DNA from: Actinomycetota bacterium
Lineage (GTDB): Bacteria > Actinomycetota > Acidimicrobiia > Acidimicrobiales > Ilumatobacteraceae
Assembly (NCBI GenBank): GCA_009726095.1
Contig: WLMZ01000005.1
Location: forward strand, 1 to 64,000
Direction: 5' to 3'
Length of the DNA: 64,000 bases
The translations under genes and the position numbers were made by a program. Shown here one piece after another: positions 8,964-21,969 of this stretch (the first letter of the stretch is position 1; each line of letters begins with the position of its first letter). Below the pieces are notes generated by a model that saw only the letters and a list, made by a program, of their open reading frames with translations, did no database searches and had not been told where the DNA came from.

Positions 8964-11681
8964 TCAGGCGCTCTTGGCAGCGGCCTTCTTCGGCGCGGCC
9001 ACCTTCTTCGCAGCAGCCTTCTTCGGCGCAGCGACCTTCTTTGCAGCGACCTTCTTGGCAGCGACCTTCTTGGGCGCAGCACGCTTGGCGGCCGCCCGCT
9101 TGGTGGCAGTGGCCTTGCGCGCCGGCAGACCACCCTTTTCGATGATGGCCTCTCGGCGCACGGCCAGCAGTTCGTAGGCCCGCTCGTTCGGCATCGCCTC
9201 CAAACGGTCGCCCTTGCTGAGCGATGCGTTGGTTTCGCCGTCGGTCACGTACACGCCGAACTTGCCGTCCTTGGCAACCACCGGCTTGCCGCTGATGGGG
9301 TCGTCGCCGAATTCACGCAGTGGTCCCTTGGATGCCATCGACTGGCCACCGCGCTTGAAGACCTTCGGCGCAGCAAAGATCAACAGCGCCTGATCGAGGG
9401 TGATCTCGAGCAGCTGCTCCTCGCTGGTGATGTTGCGGAAGTCCTTGCCCTTTTGCACATACGGGCCGTAGCGACCGTTGTTGGCGATGATCGCTTCGCC
9501 GTCGGCCGGGTCGATGCCCACCGTGCGCGGCAGTTTGAGCAGGTCGATGGCGTCGGTCAGGGTGATGCGCTCGAGCGTCATCGTCTTGAACAGGCTGGCC
9601 ATGCGCGGCTTTTCGAGACCGGGCGGTAAGGCATCGGGAGTGCCCCATTGCACATAGGGACCATAACGACCGCTCTTGGCGAACACGGGAAAGCCATTGA
9701 GCTCGCCGATGGGTGTGTCGCTCTTGGGCTGCGCGAGCAGTGTGAGCGCCATCTCCACGGTGAGTTCGTCGGGTGCGAGGGTCTCTGGCACGCTGGCGGT
9801 GTCGTCGCCGCGCTTGACGTACGGGCCGTACTTGCCGGGCTTCACCACGATCTCGACGCCATCGGCATCGTGACCGAGGGGGAAGGTATTGATGGCGGCC
9901 GCATCGATTTCGTCGAGGTTCTCCACGACGAGGCGCTTCAGACCGGGCAGCTGCGCATCGGCTTCATCACCGAAGTAGAACCGCTGCAACCATTGATCCT
10001 TCTTCTGCTCATTGCGGGCAATGGCATCGAGGTCTTCCTCAACCCTCGCAGTGAAGGCATAGTCCACCAGGCCCTCGAAGTGCTTCTCCATCAGGCCCAC
10101 CACGGCAAATGCGGTCCAGGTGGGCACCAGGGCCTGACCCTTCTTCCACACATAACCGCGGTCCTGCACCGTCTGGATGATGCTGGCCCACGTGCTGGGT
10201 CGGCCGATGCCGAGTTCCTCGAGTCGCTTGACGATGCTGGCCTCGGTGTAGCGGGCAGGTGGCGTGGTGGCGTGCCCGTGGGGCGTGATGGACGCAACGG
10301 GCACCGCCTGGCCCACGCTGAGCTCGGGCAGCAGTGCCTCTTTGTCCTCTTCGGTCGGGCTGTCCTCGTCGGTGGACTCCACGTACACCTGGCGGTAGCC
10401 AGCAAAGGTGATGGTGGTACCACTGGCGGCGAACTCGCAATCCTGCGGCGAGCGACCCTGCAGCGACGCCGTGGCACCGAGGCGCACGCTCACCGTGGTT
10501 CCCGCCGCGTCGGCCATCTGCGAGGCCAGCGTGCGCTGCCAGATCATGCGGTACAGCGAGAGTTCCTGACCGTTGAGCTCGCCAGCCACCTGATCGGGCG
10601 CCCGCAACGGCGTGGTGGGTCGGATGGCCTCATGGGCCTCCTGCGCGTTCTTGATCTTGCCGGTGAACTGGCGCGGCCCCTTGGAGAGGAACTGCTGGCC
10701 GTAGGCGCGGCCGACCTCGGCACGCACCGCAGCGAGTGCCTCCTCGCTGAGCATCGCGCTGTCGGTACGCATGTAGGTGATGAAGCCGCGCTCGTACAGG
10801 CCCTGCGCGATGCGCATCACCTGGGCGGCACCGAGGCGCAGCTTGCGCCCGCCCTCTTGCTGCAGGGTGCTCGTCGTGAACGGCGCCTTGGGGCTGCTGC
10901 GGTATGGCTTGTCCTCGACGGAACGCACCGTGGCAGTGGACGACTGCAAGCCGTCGACCAACGCATGCGCCTCGTTCTGGCTGACGACCACCACACCCTT
11001 TTTGGGATTGCCGTCGCTTCCGAAATCCTTGCCCGAGGCCACCTTGGCGCCATCGAGGGCCACGAGCGTGGCGGTGAACGCCGGCTGGGTGCCGGTGAGC
11101 AGTTCGAGATCCCAGTAGCCAGCGGTCACGAACGCGATGCGTTCGCGCTCGCGCTCGACCACGAGGCGAATGGTGGGGCTCTGCACGCGGCCGGCGGAGA
11201 GACCGCGGTTCACCCGGCGCCACAGCACCGGGCTGACCTCGTAGCCGTACAACCGATCCAGGATGCGGCGGGTCTCGGCGGCATCGACAAGGCCGTAGTC
11301 GAGGGCCCGCGGATTGTTGACTGCGTTGTCGATAGCGGCCTTGGTGATCTCGTGGAAGACCATCCGCTTCACGGGCACCTTCGGCTTGAGGTACTCGAGC
11401 AGGTGCCAGCTGATGGCTTCGCCCTCGCGGTCCTCGTCCGTTGCGAGATACAGCTCGCTGGCATCTTTCATCGCGGCACGCAGATCCTTGATGACCTGCT
11501 TGCCGCGCTCGGTCAGCTCGTAGGTGGGCTTGAAGCCATTATCGACGTCGACCGCCAAACCCTTGCTCGGGAGGTCGGCCACATGGCCCACCGAGGCGCG
11601 CACATCGAAGGCGCTGCCGAGGAACTTGGAGATCGTCTTCGCCTTCGCGGGAGACTCCACAATTACGAGGGGTTTTGACAT
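8964..11681 (-). CDS. topA: DNA topoisomerase I with Lys/Ala-rich C-terminal tail
   Basis: MSKPLVIVESPAKAKTISKFLG TOPRIM start, GFITYMRTDS active-site region, AKKVAAPKKAAAK tail. Confidence 0.97.
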   Translation of the reverse strand: MSKPLVIVESPAKAKTISKFLGSAFDVRASVGHVADLPSKGLAVDVDNGFKPTYELTERGKQVIKDLRAAMKDASELYLATDEDREGEAISWHLLEYLKPKVPVKRMVFHEITKAAIDNAVNNPRALDYGLVDAAETRRILDRLYGYEVSPVLWRRVNRGLSAGRVQSPTIRLVVERERERIAFVTAGYWDLELLTGTQPAFTATLVALDGAKVASGKDFGSDGNPKKGVVVVSQNEAHALVDGLQSSTATVRSVEDKPYRSSPKAPFTTSTLQQEGGRKLRLGAAQVMRIAQGLYERGFITYMRTDSAMLSEEALAAVRAEVGRAYGQQFLSKGPRQFTGKIKNAQEAHEAIRPTTPLRAPDQVAGELNGQELSLYRMIWQRTLASQMADAAGTTVSVRLGATASLQGRSPQDCEFAASGTTITFAGYRQVYVESTDEDSPTEEDKEALLPELSVGQAVPVASITPHGHATTPPARYTEASIVKRLEELGIGRPSTWASIIQTVQDRGYVWKKGQALVPTWTAFAVVGLMEKHFEGLVDYAFTARVEEDLDAIARNEQKKDQWLQRFYFGDEADAQLPGLKRLVVENLDEIDAAAINTFPLGHDADGVEIVVKPGKYGPYVKRGDDTASVPETLAPDELTVEMALTLLAQPKSDTPIGELNGFPVFAKSGRYGPYVQWGTPDALPPGLEKPRMASLFKTMTLERITLTDAIDLLKLPRTVGIDPADGEAIIANNGRYGPYVQKGKDFRNITSEEQLLEITLDQALLIFAAPKVFKRGGQSMASKGPLREFGDDPISGKPVVAKDGKFGVYVTDGETNASLSKGDRLEAMPNERAYELLAVRREAIIEKGGLPARKATATKRAAAKRAAPKKVAAKKVAAKKVAAPKKAAAKKVAAPKKAAAKSA

Positions 11682-11774
11682 GCGACCTATTCGCTAAAGC
11701 ATGGAAGGGGTCGTTGTCAAGACGCACGACCGTATTGCGCGGATGACAGCATGCCGCGCTCACCACCAGAGCGG

Positions 11775-14081
11775 TCAGTCAGCGAGGGCTGGTGCGATCA
11801 GATCCGGCACTGCCGCGGTGTGGCGATGACCCTCCACGTTGATCCGCGGGAGCAACCGATCAAGCCATGCCGGCAACCACCAGTTCCGTGCTCCGAGCAA
11901 CTCCATGGTGGCCGGCACGAGCAGCATCCTGACCACAGTGGCGTCGATGAACACGGCAGAGGCAAGACCAAGACCGAACAGCTTGAGCTGGCGGTTGTCG
12001 CCGAGAATGAAGGCACTGAACACGCACACCATGATCAGCGCCGCTGCAGTGATGACCCGCGCGGTGACGGCAAGACCATCGGCCACGGCAATGGCGTTGT
12101 CGCCGGTTCGGTCGAACTCTTCCTTCATCCGCGACAGGAGGAACACCTCGTAGTCCATCGACAGTCCGAACACAATGGCGAACAACATCATCGGCGCCCA
12201 TGCCTCGACCGGGCCGGCCTTGCCCACACCGATGAGGTTCTCGCCCCAGCCCCACTGGAACACCGCCACGATCACGCCATACGCCGCGCCGATGGAAAGC
12301 AGGTTCATGATCACGGCCTTCAGCGGCACGAGCAGGCTGCGGAACACGGCCATCAGCAACAGGAAGCTGAGCACCAGCACGGCGCCGATCAGCAACGGCA
12401 AACGGGCGCCGAGATACTCGGAGAAATCCTGACTCGCCGCAGTGAAACCGCCGACGCGCGCGGTGAAGCCCGAATCAGGGATCACGTGATCGCGCAGCCG
12501 GTGCACCAGGTCGGTGGTGGCCACGTCCTGCGGGGCGCTGGCGGGCACCACGGTGATCAGCGCCAGATCCGCGCGCACCGGGCGGGCGAAGGCAACCTGC
12601 ACGCCCTCGGTGGACTGCAGAGTGGCTGCGAACTGCTGCACCTTCTGCGTGTCGGCGGCGTCGGTGCCTTCCATGGTGACCACCAGAGGGCCATTGAAGC
12701 CCGGTCCGAAGCCTTCGGCCAGCAGGTCGTACGCCTTACGAATCGTCTGGTCGGGCTGTGCGTTGCCGGTGTCGCCGAAACCGAGACGGATGGAGAACAA
12801 CGGGATCGTGAGCACCACCAAGACACCGGCTCCGAGGACGAACGACGGCCACGGTCGGCGTTGGATCAACCGGCTCCAGCGGTACCAGAACCCCTGCTCG
12901 ACCGGCTTGGACCCGCGGTGCGGGATGGGCAGACGCAGCGGTGCGTACACGATGCTGCCGAGCAACACGACAGCAGCCAGCGCAACGCCGCCGAGCAGAA
13001 TCGCGACCGACGAGGTGACGATGGCTCCGAGACCACCGGCCACGAGCAGCCCCAGGGACAGCAGCGCCGCACGGGACGTGACATTGATGCGATGACCGGC
13101 CATCGCCAGCAGAGCGGGCAGCAGGGTGACCGACGCGATCATCATCATCATCACGCCGACCGCAGCGCCGGTGGCCAGGCCACGCACGAACGACAGGCCC
13201 ATGATGTACAGCCCGAGCAACGAGATGATCACCGTGGTGCCAGCAAAGAGCACGGCTCGCCCACTGGTGTCGACGGCCTCGATGATGGAATCCTCCACCG
13301 ACAGACCGTCACGTAACGCCTCTCGATAGCGGGTGACGATGAACAACGCGTAGTCGATGCCCACCCCCAGACCGATCATGGCGACCATCTGCGTGGTGAA
13401 GTCGGGCATCTCGGCAACATTGCTGAGCAATCCAACGATGCTGGAGCCGAGACCGAGGCCGATCAGGGCCGTGCCGATGGGCAGACCCATCGCCAGCACC
13501 GAGCCGAAGGCAAGCACGAGGATGATCACCGCTGCGATCACGCCGAGCGCTTCCGAGGCCGGGAACTTCACCTTCTGGAACGCCTGGCCGCCGTATTCGA
13601 TCTGCAGCGGGTGACCCGGCGTCATGTGCGTGGGCGTTGCAGCGCCGAGGCCTTCGATCTCGTCGGCCAGCGATGCGAACTGTGTCTGGGTGCGCTCGGT
13701 GATCTTCAACTGGGCAAAGGCAATGGTGCCGTCAGCGCTGATCTGCTGCTGCGGTGCGTCATACGGACTCGTCACCTGCACGCCGGCGATCTTGTCGACC
13801 TTGGCGAGCAGGTCGGTGAACGCTGCCTTCACGTCGGGATCGGTCACACCCTGCGTTGCCTTCACCACGATTTGCGAATCGAAGCCGGCCTGTTCCTTGC
13901 TGACGCTCTCGAGCAGGCGGAACACATCGCGTGCCTCACCGCTGGGCAGCTGCATCTGGGTGTGGAAGTCAGAGCCGACCGCAGCAGATGCGGCACCGAG
14001 GGCGACGAACAGCGGGATCCAGAGACCGAAGACAACGACTTTGCGGTGGTGCACGCACCAGCGCGCGAGACGAGACAACAT
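11775..14081 (-). CDS. MMPL/RND-family transporter
   Basis: GLGVGIDYALFIVTRYREAL and FGLSMDYEVFLLSRMKEEFD motifs typical of MMPL proteins, about 12 TM segments. Confidence 0.88.
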   Translation of the reverse strand: MLSRLARWCVHHRKVVVFGLWIPLFVALGAASAAVGSDFHTQMQLPSGEARDVFRLLESVSKEQAGFDSQIVVKATQGVTDPDVKAAFTDLLAKVDKIAGVQVTSPYDAPQQQISADGTIAFAQLKITERTQTQFASLADEIEGLGAATPTHMTPGHPLQIEYGGQAFQKVKFPASEALGVIAAVIILVLAFGSVLAMGLPIGTALIGLGLGSSIVGLLSNVAEMPDFTTQMVAMIGLGVGIDYALFIVTRYREALRDGLSVEDSIIEAVDTSGRAVLFAGTTVIISLLGLYIMGLSFVRGLATGAAVGVMMMMIASVTLLPALLAMAGHRINVTSRAALLSLGLLVAGGLGAIVTSSVAILLGGVALAAVVLLGSIVYAPLRLPIPHRGSKPVEQGFWYRWSRLIQRRPWPSFVLGAGVLVVLTIPLFSIRLGFGDTGNAQPDQTIRKAYDLLAEGFGPGFNGPLVVTMEGTDAADTQKVQQFAATLQSTEGVQVAFARPVRADLALITVVPASAPQDVATTDLVHRLRDHVIPDSGFTARVGGFTAASQDFSEYLGARLPLLIGAVLVLSFLLLMAVFRSLLVPLKAVIMNLLSIGAAYGVIVAVFQWGWGENLIGVGKAGPVEAWAPMMLFAIVFGLSMDYEVFLLSRMKEEFDRTGDNAIAVADGLAVTARVITAAALIMVCVFSAFILGDNRQLKLFGLGLASAVFIDATVVRMLLVPATMELLGARNWWLPAWLDRLLPRINVEGHRHTAAVPDLIAPALAD

Positions 14082-14264
14082 GATCTGCTCAAATCCGTTC
14101 TTCGGGGGACCGCCCAACACCTCGTGACAGGTGCGATGACACTCCTACGGTATTTGCCTGCCGCCAAGGCGGCGGGGGTTATCCGTCACACCACGTGGCC
14201 GAACCGCTCTGGCGCTGTCGAGGCGTTGACGAACGGTCCTCCACTCTCTACGGTCAGGGGCACG

Positions 14265-15302
14265 ATGACGGATTCCCCCGAAGCAGCCCTCGGCTGGACA
14301 CCTGAGCTCGATGCCATCTGGTCCGCCGGTGGCCGGATCGGCCGACCCGGTCGGGTCATGCGCCTGGACCGTGGTTGGAGCACAGTGCGCCAGAGCATCG
14401 CCGCCGAACCGCTGCGGGTCCGCAACATCGGTATCGACGTGGCCGTAGGTGACTGGGTGATTCCCTCGGCCGATGGAGAGAAGGTCGAATCGGTCATCGA
14501 TCGCCAGAGCGCGTTCGTACGGCGGGCCTCTCACGAGGGCGCTCGCGCCGAAGCACATACGCTCGCCGCCAACATCGACGTTGTGTTCCTGGTGCACGGT
14601 CTCAACAGCCCACCGAACCAGCGCCGACTGGAACGCGAGCTGGTCCTCGCGTTCGACAGCGGCGCTCAACCCGTGGTGGTGCTCTCGAAGCTCGATCTGG
14701 TCGATGACCCGGCCGTGGTCGCCAACTCCGTGGCGACGCTCGAGGCCGTGGCCTTCGGCGTCCCGGTGCATGCGGTCAGCGGCGTGACCCATGAAGGGCT
14801 CGAGACCCTGCGCGACTACGCGTCCGTTGGTCGCACGATCGCCCTGCTGGGGGCCAGCGGTGTGGGCAAGAGCACCATCATCAATGCACTGGTTGGCGAT
14901 GCCGTGCAGCGCACCAACGACGTGCGCATGGGCGACCAACGTGGCCGACACACCACGACCGCAGCCGAGCTGGTGTCACTGCCCACCGGTGGCTGGTTGC
15001 TCGATACTCCCGGTGTGCGCGCCGTGAGCCTGTGGCTCAGCGGTCAGGGCATCGAGAGGGCCTTCGCCGATGTGTTCGACCTGATGGACCACTGTCGGTT
15101 CAGGAACTGTAAACACGAAGACGAACCCGGATGTGCCGTTCTGGCGGCGATTGCAGCCGGCGACCTAGCAGCCGTGCGACTGCACAGCCTGAAGCGCCTC
15201 GTTGCGGAAGAAGCCGCCCTCGAGGAGGAACAGCGCGCGCACGTCAGAGCCGGGGACCGGCGCGGCGTGCACCGACCCCGGACCGAAGGACGATTCGGTT
15301 GA
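14265..15302 (+). CDS. rsgA: Ribosome small subunit-dependent GTPase A
   Basis: Circularly permuted GTPase motifs (LSKLDLVDD, GASGVGKSTIINAL, LLDTPGVR) plus Zn knuckle CRFRNCKHEDEPGC. Start refined to ATG 14265. Confidence 0.9.
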   Translation: MTDSPEAALGWTPELDAIWSAGGRIGRPGRVMRLDRGWSTVRQSIAAEPLRVRNIGIDVAVGDWVIPSADGEKVESVIDRQSAFVRRASHEGARAEAHTLAANIDVVFLVHGLNSPPNQRRLERELVLAFDSGAQPVVVLSKLDLVDDPAVVANSVATLEAVAFGVPVHAVSGVTHEGLETLRDYASVGRTIALLGASGVGKSTIINALVGDAVQRTNDVRMGDQRGRHTTTAAELVSLPTGGWLLDTPGVRAVSLWLSGQGIERAFADVFDLMDHCRFRNCKHEDEPGCAVLAAIAAGDLAAVRLHSLKRLVAEEAALEEEQRAHVRAGDRRGVHRPRTEGRFG

Positions 15303-15316
15303 CCCGAAGGGCGTGA

Positions 15317-15655
15317 TCAGGCCGACTGCGGGCGACGACGGCGCACTGCTGCAACGCCGACCAGTGCAGCACCCGCCAGTACCACCAGACCAGCGGTCTG
15401 CATGGTGTTACTGCTGTCTGCGCCGGTGACGGGCAGCGTGGCAGGTGGCGGCGGTGGGATCTGTGCCTCGATGGTCGTGGTCGGGGCAGGCGGGTACACA
15501 CAGTTCTCGCCGATTACCTGAGTCACGGGCGACTCGATCTGACATGTGGGCGGAGTGGCGGCTGACACAGACCCAACGGACCCGATCAGCACAAAACCAA
15601 TAGTTGACGCCAATACAGCGAGTTTCCGCACGATCGGACCTCCTTTGCTCTTCAT
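15317..15655 (-). CDS. Small secreted protein with LPxTG-type C-terminal sorting signal
   Basis: Signal peptide, then LPVTGADSSNTMQTAGLVVLAGAALVGVAAVRRRRPQSA (LPVTG, TM, Arg cluster). Confidence 0.7.
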   Translation of the reverse strand: MKSKGGPIVRKLAVLASTIGFVLIGSVGSVSAATPPTCQIESPVTQVIGENCVYPPAPTTTIEAQIPPPPPATLPVTGADSSNTMQTAGLVVLAGAALVGVAAVRRRRPQSA

Positions 15656-15858
15656 TACGTGACAGAATATCAGCCGACGCGGCAAAGCGCCAGAGGCCGA
15701 GTAGCGGCCGCGAACGCCTTGGCCTCGGCCGGACCATCATCCCTCTCAGTTCTCATGACACCATGCCCCTGTCGCTCAGTGGAGAAGGCCAGATACAGTT
15801 CGGTCGACTCAACCACGAGCAGGGACACGTACAACGTGGCTAAACAGGCGGCAATCAG

Positions 15859-17684
15859 TTGACGAAGAAGCTGAAGTTCTGGTTCCGGAGGCATCTTCCG
15901 GTTGTCCATTTCGCCTCTGATGCCGCCGCGTGGGCTGTTGCCCTGGTTGTCTCAGCCTTCCTGCGCCTGGAGTTCTCGTTCCACCACGTCGGCCCGCGGT
16001 CGATGATCATCGTCATCGAGGTAGCCATCGCAGCACAAGGCCTGATCGGCCTGTTCGGCGGACTGTACCGCCGGCGGTGGCGCTACGGCAGCTTCGACGA
16101 GGTCCTCGGACTGACGGCCACGGATGCGGTCGTTGGTTTGCTGACCACGCTGGTCCTGTTGCTCCCCGCCCTCGAGGTGCCCCGCTCGGTGGCGATGCTG
16201 GCAACTCCACTTGCGTTGTTGTTCGGCCTGGGCATCCGCGCTGCGTGGCGCCTGCGGCGGGCACGCATGACCCGGCCGTCGGCCAGCAGCGCCGAGGCGA
16301 TGTTGATCCTCGGTGCGGGCGATGGCGCCGAACAGGTGCTGCGCATGCTGTTACACAGCGCCGAGAATCCCTACATCCCCGTGGCACTGCTTGACGACGA
16401 CCCCAACAAGCAGCACCTGCGTGTGCACGGTGTTCGTGTGGTCGGCACGTTGGCCGACACAGACGCCGCGGCGCGACGGTTCGGTGCCACCACCCTGTTG
16501 TTGGCCATCCCAACCGCCAACAGCGATCTCATCCGAAGGGTCGACGAGATCGCCACCGCTGCCAAGCTCCGTCTGCTGGTGCTCCCACCGGTGTTCGGCA
16601 TGCTCGGTACGCCGGTCCTCGACGACCTCCGGCCGGTATCTGATGCCGACCTGCTCGGTCGGAATCCCTCCGATATCGACACCGATGCAGTGGCCAACTA
16701 CATCAACGGCAAACGCGTGCTCGTCACCGGCGCCGGAGGCAGCATCGGCAGCGAACTGTGCCGACAACTCGCCCGTCTCAATCCCGCCAAACTGGTGATG
16801 CTCGATCGCGATGAAAATGGCCTGCACCGCGTACAACTCAGCATGCACGGACACGCCCTGCTCGACAGCCCCGATCTTGCATTGGCCGACCTGCGCGACC
16901 ACCAGCGCATCCGCGACCTGTTCGAACTACACCGCCCGCAGGTGGTGTTCCACGCAGCAGCACTGAAGCACCTACCGCTGCTTGAGGCAGCTCCCAGCGA
17001 GGCGTGGAAGACCAACGTGGTCGGCACCCACAACGTGCTCGAGGCAGCACAGGCAGTGGGCGTTGAGCGGCTGGTCAACATCAGCACCGACAAGGCGGCC
17101 GATCCTGCCAGCGTGTTGGGCTATGCCAAGCGCGTCACCGAACGCCTCACATCGTTCGCCGGCAAGCAGTCTGACGGCACCTTCGTGTCCGTACGGTTCG
17201 GCAACGTCCTGGCTTCCAACGGTTCGGTGCTCACCTCCTTTCGCTCCCAGGCCGCAGCGGGTGGTCCGCTCACTGTCACCCACCGAGATGTCACGCGCTA
17301 CTTCATGACCGTCGAGGAAGCGGTACGACTCACGATCTACGCTGCAGCCATCGGACGATCCGGCGAAGTGCTTATCCTCGACATGGGCTCACCCGTGCGA
17401 ATTGCCGATCTCGCCGAGCGACTCGCCGTACAGCACAATCCGAGGTTGGAGGTCGTGTACACCGGCCTGCGACCCGGCGAGAAGTTGCACGAGGACCTCA
17501 TTGCAGCCAACGAGGCCGACAACCGCCCGGTGCATCCGTTGATCACACACGTGGAAGTCCCGGCGCTGTCGTTCGCAGTAGCGAGTTCGTTGGCCGCCCC
17601 GGCTGACACCGTCACTGCCGAGATCATGCGCGTTGTCGCAGCACATGACGCGTCGGCGAATGCGACGGCAGAACCCTCCTCGGT

Positions 17685-17688
<4 letters not shown>
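15859..17688 (+). CDS. Membrane-anchored nucleoside-diphosphate-sugar 4,6-dehydratase (CapD/FlaA1/PglF-like)
   Basis: N-terminal TMs, VLVTGAGGSIGSELCRQL NAD-binding motif, NISTDKAADPASVLGYAKRVTE, YFMTVEEAVRL. TTG start. Confidence 0.88.
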
Positions 17689-18799
<1,111 letters not shown>

Positions 18800-18803
<4 letters not shown>

Positions 18804-20935
18804 CACCTGCTCCGCTCAAGGTCCTCTGGGTCGCCAAGGGCTTGGGGCCTGGCGGGGCCGAGCATCTCCTCGTCGCTGCGGCGAGCACACATGATCGGTC
18901 GGTCGTCACCATCGAATGCGCCTACGTGCTGCCGTGGAAAGACCACCTCGCCGCCCGTCTCGAGCAACTCGATGTGCGCACCCACTGCCTGAGCAACCGG
19001 CGCACAGATTACCGCTGGCCCCTACACCTGCGCAGGCTGATCCATGGGGGCCACTACGACATCGTGCATCTGCACTCACCGCTCCCTGGTGCCGTCGCGC
19101 GTCTGATCGTGCGCCTCATGCCACGGTCCACCCGACCGGCGTTGGTGTGCACTGAACACAACACATGGGGTACACACCACCGACTCACCCGGTGGGCCAA
19201 CCGGTTGACGGGACGCTGGGATCAGGCCGACATCGCCGTCACCGACGAGGTGCGCAGATCGATGCGCGGCCCGATGGCGGCACGGGCCGAGACGCTGGTG
19301 CACGGTATCGACGTCGCCGCCGTGGCCGCCCAGCGGGCCCACCGCGCCGAGGTACGCGCCGAATTGAATATCGGCCCCGACGAAATGGTCGTGGGCACTG
19401 TTGCCAACTTCCGCGAGCAGAAGGACTACCCGAACCTGTTGGGCTCTGCGCGAATCTTGGCCGACCGCGGCGTCGCCGCACGCATAGTCGCCGTGGGGCA
19501 GGGGCCGCTGGAGGGCCAAACGCGTGCCCTCTGTACGAAGCTGGGGTTGGACGATCGAGTTGTGCTCACCGGCTTTCGCGCGGACGCCACCCGCCTCATG
19601 GGTGCCTGCGACGTGTTCGCCCTGGCGTCGAAATGGGAGGGCCTCCCCGTTGCGTTGATGGAGGCACTCGCGCTCGGGCTGCCCATCGTGGCCACCAACG
19701 TGGGCGGCGTCGGCGAGACCCTGCGCGACGGGCGTGATGCCGTGCTGGTGCCGCCCGGTAACGCCGTGGCGATGGCCAACGCGTTGGAGCACGTGCTGAC
19801 CGACCCCGCGAAGCGCGCTGCGCTCGCGAGCGCGGCCGACGCACGCGCTGGCGAGTTCGACGTGATGCGCGCGGTGCGACGTTTGGAGCAGGTCTACTCG
19901 CAGGTGGCCACGCGGGTAGAGCATCCGGCCAGCCCTCAGGCAGTGCCGGCGCCCGAGCCTGCGAAGCCATCGCGACGGCCGTCCATCGATGGACTCGAGA
20001 TCCGCACCGCCACCACTCAGGATCGACCAGCGATACTTGAACTGTGCCGCAACTCCCTGGGATGGGGCGACGACGACCGTTTCGAGCAACTGTTCGCGTG
20101 GAAACACGATCAGAACGCGTTTGGCCCATCACCCACCTGGGTGGCCGTCGACAGCGGTCGCATCGTGGCGCTGCGCGCCTTCATGCGTTGGGAGTTCGTA
20201 CGCGGGAACACCGTATTGCGCGCCGTACGCGCGGTCGATACGGCCACACACCCCGACTATCAGGGCAAGGGATTGTTCACCCGACTCACCATGCGCGGCC
20301 TCGACGAGATGCAGGGCGACGGTGTGGACTTCGTGTTCAACAGCCCGAACGCGCAGAGCCGGCCGGGCTACATCAAGATGGGCTGGCAGGTGGTCGGACG
20401 CGTTCCGGCGGCCACCCACCTCACCCGCCCCACAGCGATACTGCGCACCGCTCGTGCCCGCACTGCAGCCGAGCACTGGTCGCTCCCTGTCGACATCGGC
20501 CAACCCGCAGCGGCGTGGATCGCCACCGGCGCGTGGAAGGCACTGGTCCATCAGCCGGCCGACGTGCGCGAACTACGCACCCGCCTCGATGACAACGTGC
20601 TGGCCTGGCGCTACGGCGGCGCGTTGCTGCACTACCGCGCCGTGTTCGACGATCGGTCCGCCGCCATCATCCGTGTGCGCCGACGCGGCCCGGCAACCGA
20701 GGTGGTGCTCGCGCAGACCTTCGGCGACCGCACGGCCGCTGCCCGTCTTGCCACGGGCGCCGCCCGCCAGCTCGGCGCCGATCACACCATCCGCATCGGG
20801 TTTCCCGATCTACGCCACGGATGGGCGCCCCTCCCCGGCGGTGGACCAGTCCTCACCTGGCGGCGGGTGAACGAGGCCGCCATGCCTCCGCTGCCCAACT
20901 GGTCGCTGTCGCTGGGTGACATCGAACTCTTCTGA
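18800..20935 (+). CDS. Fusion: GT4-family glycosyltransferase plus C-terminal GNAT acetyltransferase-like domain
   Basis: VLWVAKGLGPGGAEHLL...ALASKWEGLPVALMEALALGLPIVATNVGG (GT4), then IRTATTQDRPAILELCRNSLGW...HPDYQGKGLFTRLTMRGLDEM...GYIKMGW (GNAT). GTG start overlaps the previous stop. Confidence 0.82.
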
Positions 20936-20987
20936 CGATCGGAGGATCGACCGCCCCCTGTGCTGTGCTGCACTGCCCCGCAAGGGC

Positions 20988-21968
20988 TCAGGCCGGCGGC
21001 GGGTATCTGGCGTCGATACCCGTCTCCCCGCGCAGGCCCGACCGGGTGGCCCGCAGGCCGAGCGTGACGCGATCCCATGACCGCTTCGGCTGACGAAACA
21101 TCCCGGCGAGCGGTTTGAGGACATGCCGCGACGACACGGTGACCGCAATCGCCACCCACAGGCCCTCGCGGCGCAGGACCCGGATGAGGTTGCGTTCCTT
21201 GTGGAAACGACTCCACTCGCTATCTGAATAGCCCGAGAACGACTGGTGCCACAGCGTGGGTCGCGGCAACTTCTTGGGATACAGGCCTACGAGTTCGCGC
21301 ATGAGCTCGTTGTGCACCAACAGTCGCCAACCGTTGCCGTGCAGTCGCCGTCCGAGTTCGAGCTCCTCGAACCCATAGAAGAAGGTGGAATCGTGGCTCT
21401 GTACGTCGGCGAGGGCCCACACCGTGTACACCGGCAGGTAGCCACCGTGCAGATGATCCACATCGGCCAGCCGGGAGGACGGATTGGTACGCGACACAAA
21501 CCCCGTTCGCGAGCTGAGCCTGCCGCCGCTCAGCCCGATCCCGGCGATGTCGGGATCGATCGCGAGTTCATTGGAGAGATCGTGCACGAGTCGCTCGATC
21601 TGACTGTCCGCCACCGGTGGGTCGTCGTCGTCGAAGTGCACGATGAAGTCCTCGGCCGAGGCGATGCTGCGCAGTTCGTCGAACCCGCGATGGAAGGCCC
21701 CAGCGGGTCCGATATTGCGGCCGGTGGCGACATAGCGGTACTCGGTGCGCGTGCTCTGGCGCCCGGCGATGGCTTCGGCCAATGACGCGTCCGAGGCATT
21801 GTCGACGACGACCACCACGCTGGGCGTCAGCGTCTGCTGTTCGAGTAGATCGAGGTAGGCCAGTGCCATCTCCGGCCGGCGATAGGTGCACATGATGCCG
21901 AACAGGTTGCGTTGCACCGCATGCTGTTGCACGACGGCGCCGCCGTCGCCGCCGCCGTCGTTGGACAC
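20988..21968 (-). CDS. Family 2 glycosyltransferase
   Basis: GIMCTYRRPEMALAYLDLLEQQTLTPSVVVVVDNASD...DFIVHFDDDDPP; GTG start 21968 abuts the ABC transporter stop. Confidence 0.8.
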   Translation of the reverse strand: MSNDGGGDGGAVVQQHAVQRNLFGIMCTYRRPEMALAYLDLLEQQTLTPSVVVVVDNASDASLAEAIAGRQSTRTEYRYVATGRNIGPAGAFHRGFDELRSIASAEDFIVHFDDDDPPVADSQIERLVHDLSNELAIDPDIAGIGLSGGRLSSRTGFVSRTNPSSRLADVDHLHGGYLPVYTVWALADVQSHDSTFFYGFEELELGRRLHGNGWRLLVHNELMRELVGLYPKKLPRPTLWHQSFSGYSDSEWSRFHKERNLIRVLRREGLWVAIAVTVSSRHVLKPLAGMFRQPKRSWDRVTLGLRATRSGLRGETGIDARYPPPA

Positions 21969-21969
21969 G

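Noticed and set aside
9648-11678. 676-aa plus-strand ORF
   Set aside because: Antisense to topA; composition (His/Gly/Arg-rich, no recognisable domain) is typical of a shadow ORF in high-GC DNA.
11751-13316. 521-aa plus-strand ORF, very rich in H/Q/R/D
   Set aside because: Antisense shadow of the MMPL transporter gene.
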